A DNA stretch of 64,000 nucleotides from IMG/VR virus record IMGVR_UViG_3300018080_000138, positions 32,709-96,708 of that record. One strand, 5' to 3'. A model generated the notes under the pieces. That model saw only the letters and a list, made by a program, of their open reading frames with translations. It made no database searches and was not told the DNA's origin. The stretch comes from a virus. The position numbers and the translations under genes were made by a program. Every line of letters starts with the position of its first letter. Positions within the stretch are counted from its first letter, which is position 1. Shown piece by piece: positions 1 through 8,294 of the stretch.

Positions 1-10
1 AGTTACAGAT

Positions 11-418
11 ATGGTAGTTAGTATTCGTGAGAATATTCAACGCTTAATAGTGGTTATTGGTAGGTCGATTATAATAAGAGATAAGATTGAAAGTTCTCTT
101 ACTATTAAGCGAAGAATAATGAAAGAAAAGGTAGATTATTTATTGATAAATGATGCTGAAGTACAAGGTGGAAAAAGTAAGGGTGAAAGAGAAAGTATTG
201 CAGAGAGTAAACTTAAGAAGTTTAACCAGGAAATTGATGATATATCCGCATTATTTATTAGAATAAAAAGTTTTATTTCGGTTGCTATGTTAGTACATGA
301 AAATTTAAGGCATGGTAGAAGAGATATGGATTTTATTTATAACGCAGAATTATTTCGTAGAAATATTGGAATTAATGATAATAAGTTTAAAAAGGATACA
401 AAAGTATCATTTAATTAA
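11..418 (+). CDS. Hypothetical helical protein, possibly 5'-partial
   Basis: I do not recognise this 135-residue protein. It is basic, rich in Lys, Arg, Ile and Glu, and looks mostly helical, with charged stretches at about residues 25-70. No ribosome site precedes the ATG at 11, and the frame stays open to the window edge, so the real start may lie outside. It sits just upstream of an HU-like gene and a recombination block, which hints at a DNA-related role but does not prove one. Confidence 0.55.
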   Translation: MVVSIRENIQRLIVVIGRSIIIRDKIESSLTIKRRIMKEKVDYLLINDAEVQGGKSKGERESIAESKLKKFNQEIDDISALFIRIKSFISVAMLVHENLRHGRRDMDFIYNAELFRRNIGINDNKFKKDTKVSFN

Positions 419-451
419 AATAATATTAATATAATTTTTGGAGTAAAGTAA

Positions 452-1120
452 ATGGCGTCACAAATCAATGGATCAATAACTAAAATTGCAAAGAAGCTTA
501 ATATTCCAAGGCGGACAGTAAAGCTCGTTGTTAGAGCTTTGATGCAAGATATTTTAGTTACATTACCAAAAGAAGGAATTTTTCGTTTTGGAAATTTGTT
601 TACTTTAAAGGTAAAGAAACTTGCAGCAAAGAAGTATTGGAATAATTTTAAGTCTGAGTTTGGTAAGGTTGGTGAAAGAAATACGGTTCGTATTAAGGGA
701 GGTACGGCCTTAATAACTGCTGTTAATGATGGAACACATCCAAAGAAGGATAGGTTGGCTAAAAGAAAAAAAGAGAAGGCAGAAAAACCTGTAGCTGAGA
801 AGAAAAAGAAGAAGAGTGAAGCTAAATCAAAGAAACAAAAAACGAAGAAAGTTGTAGCTGAGAAGAAAACCAAGAAGAGTGAAGCTAAATCAAAGAAACA
901 AAAAACGAAGAAAGTTGCGGCTGAGAAGAAAACCAAGGCAAAAAAAGGAAAAAAAGTAAAAGAAGAAGTAATTGAACCTGATGTTAATGATGATCTTTTA
1001 ATTGAGGAAGATCTTGGTTTGGAAGATCTTGGTTTGGAAGATGATAATGATGGTAGTGAAATTTCCGACGATGACGATGACTTGGATGGTTTAGATGATC
1101 TCGATCTCGGTGATATTTAG
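452..1120 (+). CDS. HU/IHF-like DNA-binding protein with charged repeat tail
   Basis: Residues 1 to about 95 follow the HU/IHF pattern: helical segments (TKIAKKLNIPRRTV), then a beta arm with the GIFRFGNLF core, closing on RIKGGTALITAVND. The HU fold bends and compacts DNA. A Lys-rich segment follows (about 96-170), built from 21-residue repeats, resembling histone-H1-like or AlgP-like tails. The last 50 residues are strongly acidic (LGLED repeats, DDDDD). HU proteins are usually about 90 residues, so this one is more than double that length. GGAG at 440-443 is spaced for the ATG. It may package or organise phage DNA; the acidic tail could be autoinhibitory or recruit partners, which is inference. 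Confidence 0.75.
   Translation: MASQINGSITKIAKKLNIPRRTVKLVVRALMQDILVTLPKEGIFRFGNLFTLKVKKLAAKKYWNNFKSEFGKVGERNTVRIKGGTALITAVNDGTHPKKDRLAKRKKEKAEKPVAEKKKKKSEAKSKKQKTKKVVAEKKTKKSEAKSKKQKTKKVAAEKKTKAKKGKKVKEEVIEPDVNDDLLIEEDLGLEDLGLEDDNDGSEISDDDDDLDGLDDLDLGDI
791..940 (+). repeat. 63-bp in-frame tandem repeat in the HU-like gene
   Basis: The unit beginning GTAGCTGAGAAG at 791 recurs at 854 and, slightly changed (GCGGCTGAGAAG), at 917, a period of exactly 63 bases (21 codons). The repeat encodes the Lys-rich linker. A shorter 15-base repeat (GAAGATCTTGGTTTG, twice) follows at about 1007-1036 and encodes LGLED units. Both could change copy number by slippage or recombination without shifting frame. 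Confidence 0.9.
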
Positions 1121-1132
1121 TTAGGAGACGAT

Positions 1133-1852
1133 ATGAAAGTAAATTGGGATGATGATTCTGTAAAAGATGATAATCAGTTTGGCACAAAGTATAAGGTGAA
1201 AGCTGGTAAAATGGATAGAATTTTTATTGTCGATAAAAATGCTGTACTTGTAATGCGGCATTATAAAAATAGTTATTTCGTATGTACAAAAGAATCAGGA
1301 AAGTGTGTTGGTTGTAGTAGAGGTTTAAAGGCGACTAAAAGTTTTGTTGCCCGTGTTGTACAATACTCAACGGAGTCTGACGGAAAGTTATCAAAACCAT
1401 TTAAGATGGAGTTAAAAACATGGGTATTTGGCTACGATAAGTTTGCGACATTAAGGTCAAAAGCTAAAGTTCATGGTAGTCTGCAAAAGATTGATTTAAT
1501 GACCACATGTAACACAAAACGAGATGAAAAATTTCAAGATATTGATATTGATGTTGCACCGAAGTGTTTGTTTGCAACTAATGCAAAGGTAAAGAAAAAA
1601 GTACTTGAACTTGTCAAGAAATCAGATATTGATTTAAAATCCCAAGCCGCAAGAACATTGACATTGAAGGAGCAAGCAAAATTATTCTTGGAAGGTAGTC
1701 AAGAAGATGAATCTTTCTCAGAACTTGATGATGATAGTTCAGTTTCTGAGCTTGAGAATGATTTGTTTGGTGACGATACGGGTGATAACCTTGAGGACAA
1801 TGATGAGATTAATGACTCGGGCGAACTTGATGACTTGCTTGATAATTTATAG
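1133..1852 (+). CDS. gp32-like single-stranded DNA-binding protein
   Basis: The 239-residue protein has the layout of T4 gp32-type ssDNA-binding proteins: a core with a His/Cys zinc site (H43, C51, C58, C61; C-x6-C-x2-C) and a long acidic C-terminal tail (EDESFSELDDDSS, ending DDLLDNL) of the sort that recruits replication partners. It would coat ssDNA during replication and recombination. The ATG follows TTAGGAGACGAT, a strong ribosome site, 12 bases after the HU-like gene, so the two are co-transcribed. The neighbouring RecA, clamp and nuclease genes support the role. Similarity is by motif and layout, not alignment. Confidence 0.75.
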   Translation: MKVNWDDDSVKDDNQFGTKYKVKAGKMDRIFIVDKNAVLVMRHYKNSYFVCTKESGKCVGCSRGLKATKSFVARVVQYSTESDGKLSKPFKMELKTWVFGYDKFATLRSKAKVHGSLQKIDLMTTCNTKRDEKFQDIDIDVAPKCLFATNAKVKKKVLELVKKSDIDLKSQAARTLTLKEQAKLFLEGSQEDESFSELDDDSSVSELENDLFGDDTGDNLEDNDEINDSGELDDLLDNL

Positions 1853-1865
1853 TAGACATTACTTT

Positions 1866-1910
1866 AACCACCAACCATGTATTATATATATATGGTTGGT
1901 TGGTTTTTTT
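1866..1910 (+). terminator. Intrinsic terminator after the ssb-like gene
   Basis: CCAACCAT (1871-1878) pairs with ATGGTTGG (1892-1899). The stem extends further outward through a one-base bulge, and a run of seven T follows (1904-1910). This is a textbook rho-independent terminator separating the HU/SSB pair from the recombination operon. Confidence 0.85.
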
Positions 1911-2496
1911 CATTTTTAGTATAATAGTAGGTATTATCATAGAAAAAGAAATAAAATTTATTGGGATTGATTACTCATTAAGTAAGACAGGATTAGTTAT
2001 ACTGTGTCCGGATGGTAGATATGAGGCATCTTTGATTAAAGTTACTGGAAAAGGTATTAAAAGGACTAAGGATTTGGCCGATACTATAGTTGATACTTGT
2101 GGTGAAAGGAATATTATTATGATTGAAGATGTTTTTGCCGGTAGGAGTCCTGGTAATGCCATGAAGATTGCTAAAGGATGGGGAATGATTGTATGTAGTT
2201 TAATAAATAATGGTAATACAGTAATTTCTATGCCACCAAGTAGGTTAAGGTCATTTATACATAAAGGAAACCTTGGAAAATGGAAAGAATATATCCCAAG
2301 GGTTAGAAAGCAGTGGAATGTTGATGAGTATCAAGAAGATATTGTTGCTGCCTATGCATTGGCAAGGGCCGCAATGCTTTGGGAAATTAATAGGGTAAGA
2401 CCTACTGCAATAAAGTTAATTTCCAAAGGATTATCAAAGAAATTTACACCTCAGCAGGTATTAGTAATAAAAAGGCAATTTGATTTATATGAGTAA
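1900..2496 (+). CDS. RuvC-like RNase H-fold nuclease (Holliday junction resolvase)
   Basis: The core begins FIGIDYSLSKTGL, the RuvC/RNase H first-strand motif with a catalytic Asp. It continues with IIMIEDVFAG (catalytic Glu) and DEYQEDIVAAYALA (late acidic pair on a helix), as in RuvC and related phage resolvases. It would cut branched DNA during recombination or before packaging. The only standard start upstream of the first motif is TTG at 1900, inside the terminator's T-rich arm, and the first 15 or so residues it adds (VFFIFSIIVG) look non-native. Initiation at an ATT or ATA codon around 1933-1939 is possible. The end overlaps recA by 8 bases. Confidence 0.75.
   Translation: MVFFIFSIIVGIIIEKEIKFIGIDYSLSKTGLVILCPDGRYEASLIKVTGKGIKRTKDLADTIVDTCGERNIIMIEDVFAGRSPGNAMKIAKGWGMIVCSLINNGNTVISMPPSRLRSFIHKGNLGKWKEYIPRVRKQWNVDEYQEDIVAAYALARAAMLWEINRVRPTAIKLISKGLSKKFTPQQVLVIKRQFDLYE
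1920..1925 (+). promoter_or_regulatory. Possible -10 box (TATAAT) before the ruvC-like gene
   Basis: A perfect TATAAT lies directly behind the terminator and would restart transcription for the recombination operon at about 1931-1933. I see no convincing -35 box because the upstream bases belong to the terminator stem and T run. The support is position and hexamer identity only. Confidence 0.35.
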
Positions 2497-3397
2497 AAAG
2501 AAGAATAGTGTTGGGAAGGTAGAACTTGATCAATGTATTTCATTTTTAGAGAATAAACTTTATCCAAATATTATCCAAGGGTTAACTGATGACATGGTCG
2601 AGGTTTATGATGTATGGAAAACAGGTTTACCTACTTTTAACTCAATCTCAGGAATTGGTGGTTTACCGAAGGGTAGACTTATTGAGATATTTGGTTCAGA
2701 AGGTGTTGGAAAATCATCACTTGCATTAAAATTTATAAAGGTTGTACAACAAGCTGGTGGTGTTGCGTTATACCTTGATTATGAGCATAGTTTTTCTACG
2801 AGATATGCAAGGATAAATGGTGTATCTTGTACAAAGGATAAATTTTTATTTTCTCAACCGGAATGCCTTGAAGATGGTTGGGACATTATAGATGCACTTA
2901 TTACTAATAATTTAGTTGATTTAATTGTCTTAGATAGTCTTGCGTCGGCACCAACAAGGGCAGAAGTAGAGGGTGATATTGGTGACTCACAAATTGCTGT
3001 CCATGCAAGAGCAGTATCTCATGCACTTCGAAAATTAACATCGAAATTAGGTAAATCAAATACAACGTTGATTTTTATAAATCAGATAAGATCAAAAATA
3101 CAGACAATGGGATATGGTAGAAAAGAAACAACTCCTGGTGGAAAGTCTGTAAAATTTTATGCATCTATGCGGTTTAGGATGGTAAGAACGAAGGGAATTA
3201 GAAGGAATATAAATATTGATGGGTTATCACAAAAAATTGAAGTAGTTAGTGAGATTAAAGTGATTGCTGCAAAAAATAAAATGGCACCTCCATTTAAGGA
3301 AGGTTATTTATATCTTGTACATGGTGCTGGAGTTTTTGAGAAGGTATCTGTTGATAAAGTATTAAAAGAATTGAAGAGAAGAGAAAATGTTAAATAG
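2489..3397 (+). CDS. recA: RecA recombinase
   Basis: RecA-type ATPase that forms filaments on ssDNA and drives strand exchange. Walker A is GSEGVGKSS (about residues 69-77) and Walker B is LVDLIVLDSLAS, followed by the VEGDIGDSQIAVHARAVS segment. The FINQIRSKI and TPGGKSVKFYASMRFRM blocks are diagnostic of RecA. At 302 residues it is a little short because it lacks most of the bacterial C-terminal domain. I chose the ATG at 2489 over the upstream TTG because MSKKKN is a natural start and sits in a tight overlap with the ruvC-like stop. It is the first clear gene of a recombination and replication operon. Confidence 0.95.
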   Translation: MSKKKNSVGKVELDQCISFLENKLYPNIIQGLTDDMVEVYDVWKTGLPTFNSISGIGGLPKGRLIEIFGSEGVGKSSLALKFIKVVQQAGGVALYLDYEHSFSTRYARINGVSCTKDKFLFSQPECLEDGWDIIDALITNNLVDLIVLDSLASAPTRAEVEGDIGDSQIAVHARAVSHALRKLTSKLGKSNTTLIFINQIRSKIQTMGYGRKETTPGGKSVKFYASMRFRMVRTKGIRRNINIDGLSQKIEVVSEIKVIAAKNKMAPPFKEGYLYLVHGAGVFEKVSVDKVLKELKRRENVK

Positions 3398-4364
3398 AGT
3401 AGTAATCAAAAATTTTCAGAGTTTAGAGCATATCGAGTTTGTACTTGGTAATATTACAGTAATTACCGGCGAGACTGACCATGGTAAGTCAGCAATTATT
3501 CGTGCAATTGATATGTGTAGTTCAGGAAGATTAGTAGGTGAGCATGTTACATTTGATAAAGAATTCTCTGAGACTCACTTGTTTTTTGATGATATTTCTA
3601 TAAGTTGTGTGAAAGGTAAAAGGATAAATTCTTATATAGTTGGTAGTAAAAAGTATAGTTCTGTTGGTCGTACATTACCAGTAGAAGTAATAAATGGACT
3701 AAACATGAAACCTATAAGTGGAATTAAAAAAGAAGTGTATTTTCCTCATATAGCTACTCAAAAACAATCACCTTTTATACTTTCTACATCTTCATCCGCT
3801 GCTAATAGAATAATAGGCAATTTGACTGGTATTGATGTTTTAACCAATGCTACTTATGATAATCAGAGTGAGATCTTGAAGCTTAAAAGAAAAAGAAGAT
3901 TTCATTTGGAAGAGGTACAGAGGTTAAAACAAGAGTATGATCCAAAAAAATTTTTAGTATTAAAGAAATTATTATTAAAAGTTCGTAAGTTAGAGGATAG
4001 TTATATAAAAGCCATTAAAAAGCGGTCTGTATTGTTGGAAAAGGAAAAGTTGACTAAACATGTTAAGAGTATTAGATGTAAATTGCAAAGTTTAAAGAAA
4101 CAATTGGCAATAGTTAATAAATTACCAAATGTTGATAATAAAATTAATGAGATAAGTGCAAAGAATGATGAGTGTGTATTGGTAGAAAATATTTTTAAGA
4201 GATTGTCTTTAGCTGAAGAAAATCTTAGTAAAATAAATAAATCCTTTAAGCAAGCATTAAAGGATTTAAAAGTTAAGTTGGATGGTTTAAAAGTTTGCCC
4301 ATTTTGCCTGTCAAGTATAGATACTAAGAAGATAAACAAAATTGTAAGGGAATTAATAAGATGA
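3387..4364 (+). CDS. sbcC: Rad50/SbcC N-terminal half with zinc hook
   Basis: This is the first half of an SMC-type Rad50/SbcC ATPase. It starts RVVIKNFQSLEHIEF, has Walker A GETDHGKSA (28-36), continues as a coiled coil (about 165-300) and ends 19 residues after CPFC, the zinc-hook motif at about 304-307. There is no signature motif, Walker B or second coil. Those occur in the separate gene at 6563-7180. Whole SbcC/Rad50 proteins run from about 600 to more than 1000 residues. Here the break falls at the hook, the one place where the two coil arms could be separated without removing a folded part. It overlaps recA by 11 bases and the Mre11-like gene by 4. Confidence 0.88.
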   Translation: MLNRVVIKNFQSLEHIEFVLGNITVITGETDHGKSAIIRAIDMCSSGRLVGEHVTFDKEFSETHLFFDDISISCVKGKRINSYIVGSKKYSSVGRTLPVEVINGLNMKPISGIKKEVYFPHIATQKQSPFILSTSSSAANRIIGNLTGIDVLTNATYDNQSEILKLKRKRRFHLEEVQRLKQEYDPKKFLVLKKLLLKVRKLEDSYIKAIKKRSVLLEKEKLTKHVKSIRCKLQSLKKQLAIVNKLPNVDNKINEISAKNDECVLVENIFKRLSLAEENLSKINKSFKQALKDLKVKLDGLKVCPFCLSSIDTKKINKIVRELIR

Positions 4365-5284
4365 TACTTATGTTTATAAATGATATACACCTTACATTGA
4401 CATCACCTGCAAAAAGGAAGCAAACATATTTTAAAGAAATTTGTGCGAAGTTAGAAGAAATAAAGGAGGTTGCAGAAAGAATTGGTAGTACTGCGATAGT
4501 ATTAACAGGTGATATTTTTCATAGGAGAAATGAGGATTACCTTACATTAAATTGGTTTTTGAATTGGATAAAAGAATGCCCATGTCCTGTTCATGCAGTT
4601 ATTGGAAATCATGATTATGTAGGTAATTTGGCAAATATTAGGTATAAACCAATGGGATCATTAATATGGTCGGGATTGTGTAATGTGAATAACGCATTTA
4701 TTGAAAGTGAGAATACTTCATGCATGTTATTTAAAAAGCATTGGAAGTATTCTAATGATGTAGAATACTATAAGGTTAAGAAAAGTTCTGCAAGGTATAA
4801 TATACTCGCAACACATGCACCATTTATTCCTGATGGTGTAAAGGGATTTGGAACAGTATTTAAGTATTCACAGATAAAGATGACCGTCGACTATATTTTT
4901 CATGGGCATCACCATAATGATTATGGTATTCAAGCAGTTAATGGAATACGATTTGTTAATCTTGGTGCATTATCAAGAGGATCGTTGGTTGAGAGAGATT
5001 TAAAGCGAGAAATAAAGATCCCAATTCTTTATTTAGGAAATAAGGCTACGGTAAAACAGTATAAGTTAAAAAATGTTTTACCAATTCACGAGGTCATATC
5101 TTCATCTGAGGAACAGTTATATGATATTGAGCGGTTGGATAAAGAAAAGGTAGATTTGTTTTTAAGTGAAGTTGGTATGACAAGAAAGGATACAATAGAT
5201 TTTTCTTGGGTATATGAAGATGTAGGTGACCCTGTTAAAACGTGTGTTAAGAATTATATAGAAAGACATATTTATGGACATTGA
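4361..5284 (+). CDS. sbcD: Mre11/SbcD-like DNA double-strand-break nuclease
   Basis: A calcineurin-like phosphoesterase with all five metal motifs in order: FINDIHLT (D8, H10), LTGDIFHRR, VIGNHDYVG, LATHAPFIPDG and FHGHHHNDYG. This is the Mre11/SbcD signature. The protein would resect or open DNA ends together with Rad50. At 307 residues it covers the nuclease core and a short C-terminal region. It lies directly between the two rad50 half-genes and overlaps the first by 4 bases, so the complex is probably translated stoichiometrically. Confidence 0.92.
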   Translation: MILMFINDIHLTLTSPAKRKQTYFKEICAKLEEIKEVAERIGSTAIVLTGDIFHRRNEDYLTLNWFLNWIKECPCPVHAVIGNHDYVGNLANIRYKPMGSLIWSGLCNVNNAFIESENTSCMLFKKHWKYSNDVEYYKVKKSSARYNILATHAPFIPDGVKGFGTVFKYSQIKMTVDYIFHGHHHNDYGIQAVNGIRFVNLGALSRGSLVERDLKREIKIPILYLGNKATVKQYKLKNVLPIHEVISSSEEQLYDIERLDKEKVDLFLSEVGMTRKDTIDFSWVYEDVGDPVKTCVKNYIERHIYGH

Positions 5285-5507
5285 TAAACTTAAAAAGAAA
5301 ATTCTTGAAATAAAAACCAGGAAGAATATATTAGAAACTAAGATAGAAACTTTGGCCGTTGAACTACAAGCATTGCAGGAAAAGACAGGATTAATTAGTA
5401 CTGATGATATAGCAGCTCAGATTAAGCAGAATAACAATGAGATTAGAACAATAATATCGGTTGCTGATAAAATTTTATTAAAGGTAAAAGAAAACGATGG
5501 AATTTAA
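5274..5507 (+). CDS. Small coiled-coil protein between Mre11 and clamp
   Basis: A 77-residue, highly charged protein. Heptad-like Leu/Ile spacing from residue 4 to 40 indicates a coiled coil, and a second helix follows. I find no family. It overlaps the Mre11 gene by 11 bases and the clamp gene by 11. Because it lies between the two halves of a split Rad50, it could be a stray piece of coil or a partner of the split complex; that is inference from position only. Confidence 0.65.
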   Translation: MDIDKLKKKILEIKTRKNILETKIETLAVELQALQEKTGLISTDDIAAQIKQNNNEIRTIISVADKILLKVKENDGI

Positions 5508-6573
5508 AATACATAGCCAGATATTGAGTAGTATAGTAAAAAAATTTAGTCCAATATTGGCAAGTAAGGGCATGATAGAAGGACATGGGAATATTTTTTT
5601 AAATGCAAAAGGTAATAAGTTGCAGGTATTTGGAGAGAATACTTCAGTTGGGTTACTATTAAATGAATGTGATGTATCAATTATTAAAGATGGTAAAGTA
5701 GTAATAGATTTTTTAGTATTAAAAGAAATTTCAAGTCATACAAAAGATAATGTATTATTTAAAACTTCTGATAAGTTAGAAATAGTAAATAAAAGTACAA
5801 AATGGAAATTTGAGTTATTACAACAAAAATCTAAATTTCCTGGATTCCCAAAAAATAATACGAATAAAGTTGTACTAAAAACGAATGAACTTAATATTGC
5901 AATTAATCATACTTCGTATTCTGTTTGTAAAGATATGGCAAGGGTTGAGTTAAATCAGCTTGCGACATCTTCGGGATATTTGGTTGGGACAGATGGTATT
6001 AGATGTAGTATGTATAAAACAAAACTTGATTTAGCCATTCCTGAGGTTGCTATACAGTCATTGGTAACTTTATTAGACATTTTTGATGATAAAGACGTTT
6101 CTATCATAAGCTCTAAAAGTCATACATATTTTCTTTTTCCGTCTAATGTGTATTATTTTAGGAAGTATAATGCAAATTTTCCTGATATAAAGGAATCCGT
6201 ACTTAATTTAGTAAAAGATTATGACATGTATATCGAAGTAAATAGAGAACGTTTTATTGATACACTTGGTAGAATTGATATAGCAATTTATAAGGATCCT
6301 ACAACACCAGTTGATATTATTGTGTCCAATGGTAAACATTTAATAGTAAAAAGTGTAAGTAATACTGTGAAAAGTGTTGCTAAGATACCTGTAAGATTAG
6401 AAGGAATTAGTATTAATATTCGTGTTCGTTTAAAACATCTTACCGACGCATTAAATAAGTTATCGTCTAAGAATGTGAAGATATTTTATGCGGGATCTTC
6501 TAAACCTTTGTATATAAAGGCCGATAAGTATAAGATAGTAATTTTACCAATGGAAAAGGAAGATGAGAAATAG
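5497..6573 (+). CDS. dnaN: DNA polymerase sliding clamp (beta-clamp, DnaN-like)
   Basis: The 358-residue length fits bacterial DnaN (about 366) rather than T4 gp45 (about 228). Recognisable landmarks are GYLVGTDGIRCSMYK in the middle domain and a C-terminal KLSSKNVKIFYAGSSKPLYI followed by KIVILPM, matching the DnaN ending that closes near MPM. It would ring DNA and tether a polymerase. The DnaX-type loader two genes downstream is its expected partner. It overlaps both neighbours by 11 bases. Confidence 0.88.
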   Translation: MEFKIHSQILSSIVKKFSPILASKGMIEGHGNIFLNAKGNKLQVFGENTSVGLLLNECDVSIIKDGKVVIDFLVLKEISSHTKDNVLFKTSDKLEIVNKSTKWKFELLQQKSKFPGFPKNNTNKVVLKTNELNIAINHTSYSVCKDMARVELNQLATSSGYLVGTDGIRCSMYKTKLDLAIPEVAIQSLVTLLDIFDDKDVSIISSKSHTYFLFPSNVYYFRKYNANFPDIKESVLNLVKDYDMYIEVNRERFIDTLGRIDIAIYKDPTTPVDIIVSNGKHLIVKSVSNTVKSVAKIPVRLEGISINIRVRLKHLTDALNKLSSKNVKIFYAGSSKPLYIKADKYKIVILPMEKEDEK

Positions 6574-7180
6574 ATTAAAACATTCTATTGAGAGAATAGA
6601 AAAACAATTAAATATGTATAATAGTATGAGAATGAGTATTAAATATCATGAAGTTGAGTTAGAAAAAATTAACTCAGAATTATTGATTCAAGAAAAGAGT
6701 TTTTCCGTACTAAAGAAGGCACAAGAGGGAGTTACGGATATCCATAGTAGGCTTGAGGCAATGCAGTCGTATGCCTTAAGTTATATTTTAGAGCAGAATG
6801 TAAAATTTTCTTTTAACTTTTCTTCTGCAAAGTCTGGTTCAATGAGGTTTAAATTGTCATTGGATAATTCTAAACAGAAGACAGATATCTGTGGGTCAAG
6901 GGGTGGCGGTGTTGAAGACATAATGAGTTTTTTGTTTCGTGTGATTTGTGTATTAACACGAAAACAACGAAAATTTATAGCATTAGATGAACCATTTACT
7001 GCGATATCACAGAATAAATTTGAACGTTTGATGGAATTTATTGCCATGATAGTAAAAAAAACAGGTTTACAGCTTTTAATTGTTACACATAAAAAACAAT
7101 TATTAGACATAGCCGATGTTAAGTATAAGGTAAATCTTATAGATGGGAGTACTAAAATAAAAAGGTTAAAAAATGGTTAA
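6563..7180 (+). CDS. sbcC: Rad50/SbcC C-terminal half
   Basis: This is the missing second half of the Rad50-type ATPase. Residues 1-75 form the returning coiled coil. Then come the ABC signature (GSRGGGVEDIMSF, 111-123), Walker B (KFIALDEPF, 137-145) and the H-loop (LLIVTHK, 171-177). It has no Walker A, which is on the protein encoded at 3387-4364. Two copies of each half would be needed to form the two composite ATP sites of a normal Rad50 dimer. The halves are separated by the Mre11, coiled-coil and clamp genes, so this is not a simple frameshift. Confidence 0.88.
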   Translation: MRNRLKHSIERIEKQLNMYNSMRMSIKYHEVELEKINSELLIQEKSFSVLKKAQEGVTDIHSRLEAMQSYALSYILEQNVKFSFNFSSAKSGSMRFKLSLDNSKQKTDICGSRGGGVEDIMSFLFRVICVLTRKQRKFIALDEPFTAISQNKFERLMEFIAMIVKKTGLQLLIVTHKKQLLDIADVKYKVNLIDGSTKIKRLKNG

Positions 7181-8294
7181 TCTTGCAATAAAGTACAGAC
7201 CGGTAACATTTGATAAAGTAATTGGACAAGAAGTAACTGTAAAAATACTTAAAAATATGGTAAAAACAAAGGACATATGCTTATCCTATGTATTTTCTGG
7301 ATCGTTTGGTACTGGAAAGACAACGTTAGCACGTATTTTTTCACGGGCTATAAATTGTGAGAATAAAGAATTTGGGTATAATCCCTGTAATAAATGCCAT
7401 ACATGTAAAAGTATTAGTTCAGATACTGCAATGGATGTTGTAGAAATGGATGCAGCATCCAATGGTCTTGTTAATGATATTAGAAATTTATCAGAGGCCG
7501 CAAAGTATAAACCAATTATTAATTATAAGGTTTTTATACTTGATGAAGCACATAGTATAAGTAATACGGCATTTCAGGTGTTTTTAAAGATGCTTGAGGT
7601 ACAGGGAAAAGCCGTATTTATTTTTTGTACAACAAGAAAAGATAAGATTCCTGAGACAATTTTATCAAGAAGTAGTGTTCATGATTTTTACCCTGTATCT
7701 GATGTGGATATTTTTTCTTTACTTAAAGATATAGCAGGTAAAGAAAATTTAAAATATGATGAGAAGGCATTGAAAATTATAAGTAAGTTGTCAGATGGAT
7801 CAGTCAGAAATGCATTGACTGTATTGAGTGATTTATCAACAATTGAAATAAGTGTGGCAAATACAGTAAAGTTATATGGATTGGTAACTAATAAATATTC
7901 TGATAGTATTTTTGAGTATTTATTCTCAGGAAGTGTAAACAATGCACTTAGATTGACTGTAAATGAGATAAATAAAGGAAGTGACATTAAAAATATGATT
8001 AAGTCGTTATCAAACACGTTACTTGATATTGTAAGTGCAAAATATAAGTGTTACCAGAGAATAAACGGATCATTAGAAAGAAAGAAAAGAATCTCAAAGT
8101 TAGCCCTAAAATTAAAAAATGGTATACCTTCTAAGTTATTTACGGAATTTTGTAATGCTGATTTTAATCTTCGTTCATTAATCCCAAGTAATATAACTAT
8201 GTTATTATTAATTTCATCAATGGCAGAAGTAATTGGAGTTGAGCAGAGAAATATATTGGATGTTTCTGATATTGAGAGGTTAATAAATGAGTGA
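7173..8294 (+). CDS. dnaX: DnaX-like clamp loader ATPase
   Basis: Bacterial gamma/tau-type clamp loader. It starts AIKYRPVTFDKVIGQE and has Walker A GSFGTGKTT (43-51). The four-Cys zinc module of DnaX follows (INC...CNKCHTC), then VEMDAASN, Walker B VFILDEAH, and SRSS carrying the arginine-finger/sensor position. The C-terminal collar domain runs to residue 373. No tau-like extension is present. It would load the DnaN-like clamp. DnaX-type loaders are not the usual T4 gp44/62 arrangement, so the phage appears to carry a bacterial-style clamp system. Confidence 0.93.
   Translation: MVNLAIKYRPVTFDKVIGQEVTVKILKNMVKTKDICLSYVFSGSFGTGKTTLARIFSRAINCENKEFGYNPCNKCHTCKSISSDTAMDVVEMDAASNGLVNDIRNLSEAAKYKPIINYKVFILDEAHSISNTAFQVFLKMLEVQGKAVFIFCTTRKDKIPETILSRSSVHDFYPVSDVDIFSLLKDIAGKENLKYDEKALKIISKLSDGSVRNALTVLSDLSTIEISVANTVKLYGLVTNKYSDSIFEYLFSGSVNNALRLTVNEINKGSDIKNMIKSLSNTLLDIVSAKYKCYQRINGSLERKKRISKLALKLKNGIPSKLFTEFCNADFNLRSLIPSNITMLLLISSMAEVIGVEQRNILDVSDIERLINE

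Noticed and set aside
415-936. 173-codon minus-strand frame opposite the HU-like gene
   Set aside because: Its Phe- and Ser-rich repeats are the complement of the Lys-rich codon repeats; no ribosome site and no minus-strand neighbours.
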